A DNA stretch of 64,000 nucleotides. It comes from Notamacropus eugenii. Lineage: Eukaryota; Chordata; Mammalia; Diprotodontia; Macropodidae. The stretch covers positions 3,747,501 through 3,811,500 of the forward strand of contig NC_092878.1 in the NCBI RefSeq assembly GCF_028372415.1. The letters are read 5' to 3'. The notes below the pieces were generated by a model. It searched no databases and had not been told where the DNA came from. It saw only the letters and a list, made by a program, of their open reading frames with translations. Below are positions 37,794 through 48,909 of this stretch, in pieces; position 1 is the first letter of the stretch, and every line of letters starts with the position of its first letter. Made by a program: the position numbers and the translations under genes.

Positions 37794-40700
37794 GGAGGGA
37801 GGGGGCAGAGCCAAGATGGTGGAGAAGAAGGGCGGACCAGCTCTAGCTCTCCCCACATAGTCCATAAAATACCTGTAAAAAATGATTAAACAAATTCTAG
37901 AGCAGCAGAAGCCACAAAATGACAGAGTGAAAGAGATTTCCAGCCCAAGACAGCCTGAAAGGCAGACAGGAAAGGTCTATTGCTCTGGTCTCAGAGTGCA
38001 GCACATCCCAGCCTTGGCTGTGAGGCAGGGCATGGACAGAATTGGAGCAAGCTTCAGGGCACAGAATCATGGGTAGCAGCTGTGGTTCCCAGATTTCTCA
38101 ACCCACAAATGCCAAAGACAGCTTAAAAGATCAGTAAGAAAGCTCTTTCACCTTGGTGAGACGGGAGTGTGGTGAGCCCCAGGACCTGCCCCAGGGCAGC
38201 AGAAGCATTCACTTTTGGAGCCCTCACCCTAAAAACCTGGGAGAATCGAGCTGCTTATCTGGGTTTCAGTTCTAAGTGGCAGTCCTGGGGTGAGGAGGAA
38301 TGATGGCCTGGCGGAGCTGTTGGTGGTTGTGGAGAGGGAGTTTTACTTGCAGATGCTGGGCAGAAAAGAGTGCTTGTGGTTGCTCACAGACCAGAGTGCA
38401 GGCCAGTGCCAGGCCTAGAGGCCTGAGGGCTACCCGAGTCTTACCTTACCTGTCCCAGGTCTTCGGTTGGCCAAACCGGATAAACGTATGAGAGAAGAGA
38501 CTTTACGGAGTCGAACAAGGGTTAGGCTTTATTCAGGGTCCTGGTTACATGTGCAGGGGGAGCTCTTCCTTAGGAGGGAGAGAAAAATCTCCCAAGGAGG
38601 CAAAGATCTTACGGTAAGAGATTGGAAGCAGAAGTGTAAGTGGGGAGAGAGGGGGAGGGGAGAGCGAAGAGAGGAAAAACGGAGCCTTCTGTCCTGTCAG
38701 GGCCCCTCCGCGCTAAGAGCGCCTTCAGGCTTTTCTGACCCTAATTAAGCTCTCCGGCCGTGTAGTTTGCACCTGAATACCGTGCCTGTTAGATAACAAT
38801 AGGTGTGCCCAGATCCGGGACAGTCTCGAGGGCGGGGATGCTCCTCCCATCACGTTTCTCACGGGAAGAGGCGGAAATACACGAGATAGCTCGGTCTCAC
38901 TCCTCGATTCCCTGGTGTTTCATGGGGGGCCTCATGAGAACTCTAAGATTTAGAAGTTCCCACCTTTACCCGCCTGAGACTGTCCACATGGAATTGAGCT
39001 TCCATCCCCAACAGGCCAGGAAAGGAGAAAACTCCTCTCCCTTGATTATGCCACCTGAGGAACTGAGAACTTACAGGTCCCCAGAGTGTATCCTCCACTT
39101 GACAAAGGACTCCAAAGTCAAATAACTGGCTGGGGAAATGCCCAAAAAAGGGGGGGGGGGGGGAAATAAGAGTATTGAAGGCTACTTTCTTGGTGAAAAG
39201 ATATTTTCTTCCATCCCTTCTGATGAGGAAGAACAAAGCATATCACCAGAGGATGACATAAAAGTTAAGGCTTCTACATCCAAAACCTCCAAAAAATATG
39301 CAGTGGTCTCAGACCATGGAAGAGGATTTTGAAAATCAAGTAAGAAAGGTGAAGGAAAAATTGGGAAGAGAAATGAGAGCAATGCAAGAAATTCGTGAAA
39401 AGCAAGTCAACAGGAGACCCAACAAAATGAAGAAAATAACATGTTTAAAAACAGACTAACCCAAATGACAATAGAGGTCCAAAAAGTCTACGAGGAGAAG
39501 AATGCTTTAAAAAGTAGAATTGGCCAAATGGAAAAGGAGGTTCAAAGCTCACTGAAGAAAACAGTTCTTTAAACACTAGAATGGACCAGATGGAAAAAAA
39601 AATGACTTTATGAGAAATGAAAAAATTACAAAACAAAACCAAAAGGATGCAAAAATAGAAGATAATGTGAAATATCTCACTGGAAAAACAACTGACCTAG
39701 AAAATAGATCCAGGAGAGATACTTTAAAAATTATTGGTATACCTGAAAGCCATGGTCAAAAAAAGAGCCTAGACATCATCTTTCAAGAAATTGTCAAAGA
39801 AAACTGCCCTGATATTCTCGAACCAGAATTCACTGGTTGGAAATGGAAAGAACTCACTGTTCACTTCCTGAAAGAGGTTTGAAAAGAGAAATTCCTCGGA
39901 ATATTGTAGCCAAATTCCAGAGTTCTCAGGTCAAGGAGAAAATTTTATAAGCAGCCAGAAGGAAATAATTCAAGTAATGTGGAAATACAATCAGGATAAC
40001 ACAGGATTTAGCAGCTTCTACACTAAGAGACTGCAAGGCTTTGAATATGATATTCCAGGGGTCAAAGGAGTTAGGATTAAAACCAAGACTCACCTACCCA
40101 ACAAAACTGAGCATAATACTTCAGGGGAAAAAATGGTTATTCAATGAAATAGAGGACTTCCAAGCATTCTTGTTGAAAAGATCAGAGCTAAATTGAAAAT
40201 TTGACTTTTAAATACAATAATCAAGAGAAATATGAAAAGGTAAATAGAAAAGAGAAGCCTTAAGAAACTCATTAAAATTGAACTGTTTACATGCCTATGT
40301 AGAAAGATGTTATTTGTAACCCATGAGACCTTTTTCAGTATTAGGGTGGTTAGAGGGAATATATAGAATATATAGAAAATTGGGGAAAGGGATAATCAGA
40401 AGCAAACACTATTGTGGGAGTTCAAGGGAGAGAATGGAATAAACTGAGGGCAGGATAGGACAGAGGGAAATGTGGTTAGTCTTTTACAACATAACTATTA
40501 TGGAAGTGCTATGAATTGTTACACATGTAAGACCTATATTGAATTGCTTGTTTTCTCAGTGAGGGAGGGTGGGGAGGGAGGGAGAGAATATGGAACTCAA
40601 AGCTTTAAGAATGAATGTTAATAATTGTTTTAGCATGCAACTGGAAATTAAGATATATAGGCAATGGAGTATAGAAATCTATTTTTCCCCACAGGAAAAT

Positions 40701-40876
40701 AAAGGGGAAGGGGGATGGAAGAAGAGTGGGTAACAGAAAGGAAGACAGACTGGAGGAAGGGGCAGATGGGGTGCATGCTGTCCTGGGGTGAGGGGTGGAG
40801 AGAGATGGGGAGAAAATTTTCAATTCAAATTCTTGTGGAAGTGAATCTTAAGAACTGAAAAAATGAATTATACATT
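37794..40876 (+). mobile_element. HAL1 element D, sense, inserted in C and itself holding an LTR
   Basis: The leader starts gggagggggcagagccaaga. ORF1 starts at ATG 39138 (MPKKGGGGGNKSIEGYFLGE), where a run of 12 or more G interrupts the frame, and continues decayed to about 40200. A G-rich tract lies at 40561-40586. A 16-base duplication with one mismatch, aaaatcaaattttcaa (37778-37793) and aaaatcaaaatttcaa (40877-40892), brackets it exactly, and C continues on both sides. An ERV2-type LTR splits its leader. Confidence 0.9.
38407..39013 (-). mobile_element. Solo LTR, ERV2 (betaretrovirus-like) type
   Basis: A 607-base solo LTR with TG...CA ends, oriented on minus (an AATAAA is read at 38533-38528). 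It has a perfect 6-base target duplication ggccag (38401-38406 and 39014-39019), the length used by ERV2/ERVK elements. It is GC-rich and keeps many CpG, so it is young compared with its surroundings. No internal viral region is attached. Confidence 0.85.
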
Positions 40877-42736
40877 AAAATCAAAATTTCAATTCATTTG
40901 TGGTCTTTCCGTCAAGAATGCTTGAAAGTCCTCTATTTCATTGAATGATAATTTTTTTCCCCTGAAGTATTATACTCAGTTTTGCTGGGTAGGTGACTCT
41001 TAGTTTTAATCCTAGCTCCTTTGACCTCTGGAATATCATATTATAAGTCCTTCCATCCCTTAATGTAGCAGCTGCTAGATCTTCTGTTATCCTGTCTGTG
41101 TTTCCACAATACTCAAATTGTTTCTTTCTGGTTGCTTGCAATATTTTCTCCTTGACCTGGGAGCTCTGGAATTTGACTACAATATTCCTAGTTTTTCTTT
41201 TGGGATCTCTTTCAGAAGGCAATAGGTGGATTCTTTAAATATCTATTTTATTTCTAGAATATCAGGGCAATTTTCTTTGATAATTTCTTGAAAGATGATG
41301 TCGAGGCTCTTTTTTGGATCATGGCTTTCAGGTAGTCCAATCATTTTTAATTTAATTTAAATGGATCTTTCCTGGATCTGTTTTCCATGTGAGTTGTTTT
41401 TCCAGTGAGATATTTCACATTGTCTGTATTTTTTCATGCCTTTGATTTTGTTTTATAATTTCTTGATTTTTCATAAAGTCATTAGCTTCCATCTGCTCCA
41501 TTCTAATCTTTAAGGAATTATTTTCTTCAGTGACCTTTTGAACCTCTTTTTTCCATCTGTCCAGTTCTGCTTTTTAAGGCATTCTTCTCATTGTCTTTTT
41601 GGATCTCTTTTGCCATTTGGGTTAGACTATTTTTAAGGTGTTATTTTCTTCAGCATCTTTAGAGTCCCTTTTAGCAAGTAATTGACTCGATTTTCATATT
41701 TTCTTGCATCACTCTCATTTCTCTTCCCAATTTTTGCTGTACTTCTCCTACTTGATTTGCAAAATCCTTTTCTAGCTCTTCCAGGGTCTGAGACCAATTC
41801 ATATTTTTCTTGGAGGCTTTGGATGTAGGAGTTTTGACTTTGTTGTCTCCTTCTGTTTGTATATTTTGGTTTTCCTTGTCACCAAAGTAAGATTCTATAG
41901 TCTGTTTCTTTTTCTGGTTTTCACTCATTTCCCCAGCCATTTACTTGAGCTCTTTATCAAAGCAGTTATCTGCTTCCAATGAGGGTAGGGGGATGTACTG
42001 TCAGCTGCTTGTTCCCCCCACAATCTCTGGGCCTAGAGCTCCAGAAATAGCTGCTGCCAATGCCCCTGCTGTTGCTATGGCTGTCATGGGCTCCTCCACC
42101 CCCTATGCAGCCCTAGTGCTCGGGCCAGACCACTTTACTCTCTTACACAGGTCCAACAGGTTTTATTCACCGACCTTCCAATTTGTAGTCAGTATTTTGG
42201 GGTTGTGAAGTCTGGAAACTGCCACTGGTGACAGAGTTTCAGGGTACCCATCCCCCCCAGTCTGCTCAGATCCCATCTGTGCCAGTGTGGCCCATACTAG
42301 ACTGTGTTCTGCTCCCAGCATGGTGTGATGGACACTTCCCATCGACCTTCCAGGTTGTCCTGGTCTGGAGATTTGCTTCACTCTGTCATTCTGTGGGTTC
42401 TGCAGCACCAGAATTTGTTTAGAGTCATTTTTTACAGGTATTTGACTGGATTTGGGGAGATAGCTATAGCAAGTCCATGCTTTTATTCTGCCATATTGGC
42501 TCTGCCCCCCCTCTCCTTTTTTTCTTAAAGTACTTAATGGATTACCTACTTTTTCTTCAAAAATCTAGCTCCTATTAAGTCAATGCTTTAAAAAAATTTT
42601 CAATATTATTAATCCCTTCAGAATTTCTGTTTTTGCACTTATTTGGGGGCCTTTAACTTGTCAGTTTTCTACTTTTTTTTTGGTTGCATGCCTGATTGAC
42701 CTAAAGAAACAATGAGACTCAGGACTTCTGTCTAAG

Positions 42737-42990
42737 TAGACAGGCTGTAAGAGGCAGAGTAGAAATAGTATTGGGCCCAGAGTCCAGAAGACTCCTCATC
42801 CTGAGTAGCCTCAAACACTAACTGTGTGACTCTGGGCAAGTCACTGGACCCTGTTTATGTCAATTTCCTCATCTGTAAAATGAGCTGGAGAAGGAAATGA
42901 CAAACCACTGTGATATCTTTACCAAGAAAACCCCAAATGGGGCCACAAAGAGGTGGATGTGACTAACAACTCAGACCTATGGTAATGAAA
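42737..42990 (+). mobile_element. tRNA-type marsupial SINE
   Basis: gcagagtagaaatagtattg, then tgtgactctgggcaagtcac, then atctgtaaaatgagctggag, ending agaaaaccccaaatggggcc. It closely matches the tail of the copy at 35145. Confidence 0.8.
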
Positions 42991-43381
42991 AAGTTTAACT
43001 TTGTTTGGTCCCTTGTGATTTCTCACTCCTATTCACCTTTTTATGCTCCTCTTTTCTCCTGTGTTTTTAGGTCAGATTTTCTACTCAGTTCTGACCTTTT
43101 CACCAGAAATGTTTGGAAGACCTCTATTTCATTACAGTTCTGAAATTTGTTGGTTTTTTTCCTCTCACTGTGGACTTATACTCAGTTTTGCTGGGTAAAT
43201 TATTGTTGGCTGTAAGCCTATATCCTTTGTCTTCTAGCATATTACTTTTCAGGTTCTCTCCTCCTTTTAACAGTAGTAGTAGCTAAAATATTTTGGATCC
43301 TAAGTGACTCCTTGGTAGTTTCATTCTTTCTTTCTGGCTGCTTACATTTTGCCTTTGACCTGAGAGCTTTAGATTTTGCTC

Positions 43382-43650
43382 CATCTTCTGCCTCTGTGCC
43401 TCTAATGACTTCCCCCACACCTGGAAGGCACTACCTCTTCACCTCTGCCTCTTGGGATCCCTGATTTTCTGAAAGACTCAGCTTCTACATGAAGCCTTCC
43501 CTGATGCTCCACCCTCCCCAAACTACTTATTCACGTTGATCATTTGTATATACTTATATGAATATATGTTTCTTATGTTCCTTAAGGTAGTGTCTGTTTT
43601 ACTTTTGTTTTTGTGTCACCAAAAGCTAGCTCTGTGTCTGGAATCTAGTT
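43382..43650 (+). mobile_element. L2 3' region
   Basis: acttcccccacacctggaag, then ctacatgaagccttccctga, then taaggtagtgtctgttttac, the usual L2 3' order. Confidence 0.7.
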
Positions 43651-44520
43651 TGTAGGAAACAGAGAAGCAGCGAGTATAGACAGAGAAGGATTGAAGATCT
43701 GAGAGCATGGGGTGAGGGGCAGGCTTGGGCAGTGTACACAAGGGTGGAGAGTTTTAGAAAAGCTGCTTTGGTGAATGGGATAGTGAATCAATTGGGAAGA
43801 TGTAAAAGAATCACCTTGCCACAGGGAGAGCCAGCTGAAATTATGTAGCATAAATCTGTAATAGGTCCAGGCAATACAGCTTCTTGATTTCTTTCTAGCT
43901 CTGTTGAGTAGCACAAGAATAGAAGCCAATGAAGGGGTGATGGCCTGGCAAAGCATTGAGAGCTGGAAGTCACAAGCTGAATGAAGAACATGTTTAGAAG
44001 TTAATCATGTAGCAGGAAAGACGTAATGGTAAAAGAGTATGATGAGATAAAGGAATTTTAGAGTTCATGAACATGAAAACTGAACATATGTGGGTGATGG
44101 CAAGATCAGAGGCATGTCCATCTCTGTATGTAGCTGAGATGGGTGAAGGATGAAATGGTGGGAAATTCATAAACTGAAGAACTAGGAAGTTAGGATGTCT
44201 GAGATAGTATCAGACAGACATGTTCAAGTACCCAAGTATGAGGACAGAAGTTGAGGAGAAGATAAAAGAATATGAGCCAAGCACTGAATTCAATGAGGAA
44301 GGAAGGATAGTGTCCTGAAGCTTGGTAGATAACACCTACCAGAATCCTGACTGGAGGATAAATAGGAATTGAATGAACCTCCAAGAAGTCCTTACTGAGT
44401 GATTGGTGGGAAATGGAAAGCCTAGAAATGGCCATGAGAGCAAGGAATATTCCAATTCAAACATGGCCAAAGAGTATATGGGGAAGCTATGAATGAAAGT
44501 ACAGCCAGTACTGAAAAGGG
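43651..44520. repeat. Old unclassified interspersed repeat
   Basis: Purine-rich text such as atatgagccaagcactgaat and aagtccttactgagtgattg, of the same character as the copies at 0.6-1.1 kb and 12.9-13.7 kb. The family name is not recalled. Confidence 0.4.
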
Positions 44521-44529
44521 GGGGCCAGG

Positions 44530-45180
44530 GAGGACACACACGATCAATCTGCCCCCAGGGCTCCTAACAGGAGCCTGCAGCCCCCAGCAAGGAAATCAGA
44601 ACACTGCTCCCAGGATCATTATGATCTCAGAGTCAGCAGCAGTTCAGCTAAACCTGTACTTGTAAGCCTTGAAGGACACAGGGCTTAATACCTGAAAACA
44701 GCGGCAGGATCCCAAATAGGACAGGCCAGGATCACACAGGGCCAAAACAAAAGAACTGAGACCAGTCCCAAGGTAGTCATAATATGGGAAATAAGGCTGG
44801 AAGGATGAGTAAACAAAAGAAGAGAAGACTGTTATGATGCCAGAGATGCCCAAAACATTTACAAATCCATGAGAAAACACAAGCAATTCAAATGTCCTTC
44901 CATGAATGCTGGCTCATTTCTCCTCAGCTTTCCTCTGACTTTTTTCATCATTCTGCTCATGATTTGGGGTTTTCCTTTTTTTGTGTGGGGCTCCCAGTGC
45001 TTTGTACTGCTCCCTCTTGCCCTTTTGAAGGCCCCAGGGCTCCTCCGCCTCTCCCCTGAGTCCTTGCTGCTTGTTCTGTGTTCCCCCTGCTCACCAGAAT
45101 TGGATTCTAAGTCACTCAAGAAGTGAAGATGTTTCATTGAGACAGAGAAACAAAGCATAAACCCAGTGGCAAATGACAGC
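44530..45180. other. Unidentified sequence with a long basic minus-strand frame
   Basis: On minus, 45158-44859 encodes 99 residues rich in Arg, Lys and Ser (for example SGEQGEHRTSSKDSGERRRS). No family was recognised and no splice sites clearly bound it. It may be a decayed processed pseudogene or chance. Confidence 0.25.
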
Positions 45181-46389
45181 TTAGGAAGGAGACATCCATA
45201 TTGGTTTAGTTCTCAAAGGTAGAGTATATTTAGCCATAAAGTGTGATGGCAGAAAACGGCAACCACCCAGTGTTACTGCTGTTTCCAGCACCACCGAAAA
45301 AGCAAAGATTAGGTTAAAAATACCTTCTTGGTCCATGATTGAGGATCTGAGGACAACATTTGGATTTGAGCCTGTAAAGCATTTCAACATCAAGTAAGTC
45401 AAGATAATAACTGGGGTATAACTGTAGAATTTAGGACCGCAAATGGCTGGGTCACTATGCATGCTTAACCAAACAAAATATAATAAGAGTGGTCTGAGGC
45501 AGAATGGAAGCACTTCTCTTTTTTCTTCTTAAGGGGCTGGTTAACCTCTCTTTTAAGAACATGGCATTTTGGTGACAGAAAATAACTGGCTAATGTGACC
45601 ATGTCACAAGTCATCCCACAAACAACTGCAGACCTTTTGTCACTGTTACTCCCCACCCCACCCCCAAATACATGCAGACAGTCCTAAGCCCCCATTCCTT
45701 GGAGGAAGAGTCCCTTCTTTGTGCAAATCCCCCACAGAAGATCCCTAATTTCACAACATAACCAAAATGTGCAGGCTTACCTCACAGACCTGCTCTTTTT
45801 TGAGGACATAGAGGAGATACCCTTATGGACTAAACATTTCCATAAAGGCACACAGCAATTCAGAGACTTGATCATCATGGCAATGTGCTCATTTGATATC
45901 CAAGGTATGGGTTGCAACATTTGGTTTTGTAGGCCTTCTTTGGACAGCAGTTACCATTTTGCTGTCTTTCTGTGGGGTCAGATATCCTTCAGATAAGATT
46001 TTTTTCAGTTTTTGTATCTGTATCCCCAGCTTAACACAGTGCATGAGAGGCACTTAAGTGTTTGGCACTTGGTGGATTCCTCTGATCCATAGGGACACAT
46101 ACTTTTCACTGTTTCTCCAATAGGATGAATGCTCTCTTACCTTGTCTCTCCTGCAACTAATAACATACATTTTTGAGATGTGGTCAAGAAAGAGAGTGAT
46201 GAAAACCCAAGACCTTGATGTCATAGACAATGTAATGTTACCACATACTAACAAACTAAACTTCCCATCTATTGCTACTTGCCTTCTACAGGTGGCATAC
46301 AGAAACAGTATTAACTATGATGTATCAATTACCTTCCTTTTAATCTTGTAAATCAGAGATCTTTAACTATAATTACACAACAAACATAG
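45181..46389. other. FAM227B intronic sequence with L2 and hAT bits
   Basis: An L2 3' end lies near 46015-46080 (ctgtatccccagcttaacac). No confident exon was found; see the rejected frame at 45721-45904. Confidence 0.45.
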
Positions 46390-46459
46390 GTCCCACATAC
46401 CGTGAAGTTGCAGCAGAAAGCAGAAAAATATTTGCCAGGAACAAAGCTGCTTATAACGT
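46390..46459 (+). CDS. FAM227B: Probable FAM227B internal exon a
   Basis: A 70-base exon with an AG acceptor (catag, 46385-46389) and a consensus donor GTAAGT at 46460. It enters with two bases of a split codon, then reads PTYREVAAESRKIFARNKAA and on to YN, and leaves two bases (GT). Those two bases are completed by the first base of the next exon at 47535, so the frame carries on. The peptide is helical and charged. FAM227B is a little-studied protein expressed mainly in testis. The name rests on synteny: in mammals FAM227B converges on GALK2. The exon itself rests on splice sites and phase. The previous exon must end with one base of a split codon and was not identified. Confidence 0.6.
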
Positions 46460-46540
46460 GTAAGTTCACCTGCTCCTTTTAAAACATTAGAGTAGCCTAG
46501 GATGTTAGAACTGAACAAAGCTGAGAAATCATCTGGAACA

Positions 46541-46680
46541 GAGGTTCTTAACCTTTTGTGTCATGGACCCCTTCTTGGAATGTTTTTAAATGAAGTGAAA
46601 TACATAGGATTACCAAGGAATTAAATTATATTGAAATCCAGGTATGCCAAGAAGTTCCCAAGTCTTGAGTTAAGAGCTCC
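46541..46680. mobile_element. hAT-type DNA transposon remnant
   Basis: It starts cagaggttcttaacctttt and ends cttgagttaagagctcct, which reads as an imperfect terminal inverted repeat. It lies in the 46460-47534 intron. Confidence 0.6.
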
Positions 46681-47534
46681 TCATTTTATTGATTTGTAGG
46701 CAGATTCTTTCTTTAGGTGTCTATCACTGGCATAAATTCCCTTTAAGAAGATACTGTAATGTCAGGTGGGCATATGAAAGAGGGATACTAGTTCTTTTAC
46801 CTGAAGGGCTACAGCCCTAATAAAGGATGTAAGGAGAAATTCAGAGAGAAGAGGTCTGGCAGCAATGACTGAAGTGTGCTGGGACTGCTGTGGTCTCCAT
46901 TGAGGCAGAAGAATGGAGAAATTATACTGGTACAAAAAAGGCCAGGTAGAGAGGACTTTTCTAAAATGCATGCTTTGGGGCCTAGATTTTAAACTTAAAG
47001 TTTTAATTTAAATAGCTGTAAATGGATAGGCTTGGCAATCAAAAGTGAAAGACTTAGATAACAGGAAGCCAGGTTGTCCATCTCCCTGAGGTTTTGATTT
47101 GAACTAGCCCTGTGGCCCAAGAGTATCACAGCCAGCCCCTAGAACAGAAGCCAAAGAGTCGCGTCTATCAGGCAGGAGAAAGGGGTGGAGTTTTAAGCAT
47201 AGTCTTTCCCAATGGGCTAACGGGACGGAAATGTAGAATGGGTCTACTGACTTGTTCTTTTCCATACTCCCATTCCCTCCCTGTACAGCAGCAATAAGGT
47301 CAGGAAATTCAGCCCTGGCCATTTAGACTCTTAAGGGAGGGGTACAGATATCAGTGGCAATGGTGGGCATAAGGTTCCTGGTACAGGAGATGAACTTAGG
47401 TAACGTTGAAGGAACAGAGTTTCTTTAGAAACAGATTTTCAAAAATGAATCTGATATCCCGTTTGTTGCTAATATTCTTTCCCAATTATTTACTTTAAAG
47501 CTTAACACCCCCCCCAAAAAATTTTATTTTACAG

Positions 47535-47642
47535 AGAATCCAAGCTTATTAAAGATCAGATAAGAGCAATAAAAAATAAACAACGGGAATGTAGAAAGAA
47601 GTTCCTAAGGTTTGTTTTGCATTCACAAATTTATCAAACGCC
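47535..47642 (+). CDS. FAM227B: Probable FAM227B internal exon b
   Basis: A 108-base exon with a strong pyrimidine tract and acceptor (ttttattttacag) and a consensus donor GTAAGT starting at 47643. It reads ESKLIKDQIRAIKNKQRECR, then KKFLRFVLHSQIYQT and two bases CC. This is a lysine/arginine-rich, probably helical segment, consistent with the charged C-terminal part of FAM227 proteins. The phase agrees with the exons on both sides: it enters needing one base and leaves two. A chance open frame would be unlikely to have two good splice sites and matching phase at both ends. Confidence 0.65.
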
Positions 47643-47801
47643 GTAAGTAGAAATACCCAGTCACTTGATGAGATACCATCTCTTCAACTATTAATTTAAG
47701 GTGAATCTTTCTATTTCCTTGTCTGACACTACCACCTACTCTGCTTACCTACCTCTTCTACAAATTTCTTTACCCCTCTTCTCTTTGGCTGTCTATGATA
47801 G

Positions 47802-47903
47802 GAATGAGAACAGAAGAGTTTCCCACAGAGTGAATGACTTCTCTCCACCTCCTCCAGAGGAAAAAGCATACTATCCCTTTGAAAGTGAGAAGGATTTATT
47901 TGA
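47802..47903 (+). CDS. FAM227B: Candidate optional or alternative terminal exon of FAM227B
   Basis: An open segment 159 bases after exon b. The acceptor is ctgtctatgatag, preceded by a pyrimidine tract (cccctcttctctttgg). In the phase left by exon b it reads NENRRVSHRV, NDFSPPPPEEKAYYPFESEK and DLF. Two outcomes are possible. If read through, it stops at TAA 47904-47906 and is an alternative 3' exon; the next AATAAA on plus is at 48320-48325. If the weak donor at 47904 minus one base (GA|GTAACT) is used, the exon is 102 bases (34 codons), is phase-neutral, and joins exon c in frame. A second acceptor at 47829 (tttcccacag) would shorten it by 27 bases, also in frame. The proline/acid-rich peptide looks coding. 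The choice between outcomes is inference; the exact end is uncertain by one to three bases. Confidence 0.4.
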
Positions 47904-48747
47904 GTAACTGCTTTTCCTATTTAGAGTCACAGGAGGCATGACTAGGAAGTAGTGAAATTTAAGATAAAAAGCTCTGAATGACATAAGAATGCGGATCAAT
48001 TCAAGAGCCAAGTACAACATCGAGTGACCACTGGTGGTGTGTTATTCACTACTTCCAAGAGAAGTCCTAGAGAAGGGAAATGGCAATAGCAGAGAAAGAA
48101 AAGGAAGGGAGAAAAGAAAGAGAATCACCGAAGTAACGTTTGGAAACAAAAGCAATTTTACAAGGAAACAGGCAAGACAACTCGGAAAGTGATTCAAGCT
48201 TAAAAGGAAAAGCAAACTGTAATAGATTAACAGTTTCATGTACACCCTTATTATCTGCTCTACTTTACATATGGAAATGCCCCTTCTATTTGATCTTTAT
48301 TCATTTCAGAATTTTTTACAATAAAAAAAATACTGATTGGCAAGCAAAATTTGGGCCTTTTTTCCATCTTCTGCATAAAAAGCAGAAATATCTCACAGTT
48401 CACATGAAATTTCCTAGACTTTAAATTTGAAATTATGACTCTGTTTCTTCTCATCTTCAGTTTCTACATATCTTCTCAGCTATCATCTCACCCCTTATCT
48501 TGTCCCAAGTTCCTACACATATCTAGCTCCCTTCGTCCTCACCCACCATCCTTTTTTTTACTTCCTTCCCCCACCCCTGGTTTTTATTTTGTCTATTTGT
48601 CCGATTTATCTTTGTTCACTCTCAAGCCTGTCAAGAATTAAGACAGTACATGTTAATACAGAAGTGGTTCATTGCTAAGAAAAATCACACAATGTCAGAA
48701 TGATGTCACTGAAATGCATTATTCCATTTTCTTTATCCTGCTATTAG

Positions 48748-48817
48748 TTTGGAACACAAAGCCCGAACGAGACCTGAGGAAGCTATGAATGACTGTATGA
48801 AGTATCTAGAGGAGCTG
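48748..48817 (+). CDS. FAM227B: Probable FAM227B internal exon c
   Basis: A 70-base exon with an excellent acceptor (ttctttatcctgctattag) and donor GTATGT at 48818. Its first base completes the split codon left by exon b (CC+T, Pro). It then reads LEHKARTRPEEAMNDCMKYL and EEL, ending on a codon boundary. The peptide is strongly acidic/basic and helical. The following intron (48818-53493) is 4.7 kb, of which about 3 kb is a full-length antisense HAL1 element. Confidence 0.65.
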
Positions 48818-48909
48818 GTATGTTTCTTTTTTTATATACAGGATTGGGGATTCCCTCTCCAAGGTTTCCATATAATCTACTCAAAATGGGGATAAATCTG
48901 AATTATTTC

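Larger units (their letters stand above)
36841..42511 (-). mobile_element. HAL1 element C, antisense, split by HAL1 D
   Basis: The 3' half lies at 36841-37793, the ORF1 region and 5' leader at 40877-42511. The leader ends, read in reverse, with ggggggcagagccaatatgg. ORF1 starts near 41940 as MAGEMSENQKKKQTIESYFG, which differs from the other copies, so C is another subfamily. Flanking words tctcctttttctta (36827-36840) and tctccttttttttctta (42512-42528) look like a target-site duplication in the surrounding L1. ORF1 has several stops. Confidence 0.85.
30510..43381 (-). mobile_element. Antisense L1, host of nested insertions
   Basis: L1 text in antisense occupies 30510-31645 (3' UTR and ORF2 C-terminus), 34552-35140, 35401-36395, 36745-36840 and 42512-42700. 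ORF1-like text lies at 43005-43381. Breaks are explained by HAL1 B (31646-34538), a SINE (35145-35400), an L1 3' fragment (about 36396-36744), HAL1 C with its own inserts (36841-42511) and a SINE (42737-42990). The 43005-43381 piece may be a separate copy. No intact frame remains. Confidence 0.75.

Noticed and set aside
45721-45904. Possible further FAM227B exon: an open frame ending CAA G before a GTATGG donor, in the right phase for the exon at 46390
   Set aside because: No convincing acceptor bounds it, the frame simply continues past the donor to 45996, and the peptide does not look like the FAM227 region expected before that exon. A phase match alone has a one-in-three chance.
1-46389. 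FGF7 exons on the minus strand
   Set aside because: FGF7 neighbours GALK2 in mammals, so I looked for its signal peptide and its beta-trefoil motifs; none was found. It probably lies further left, outside the window.
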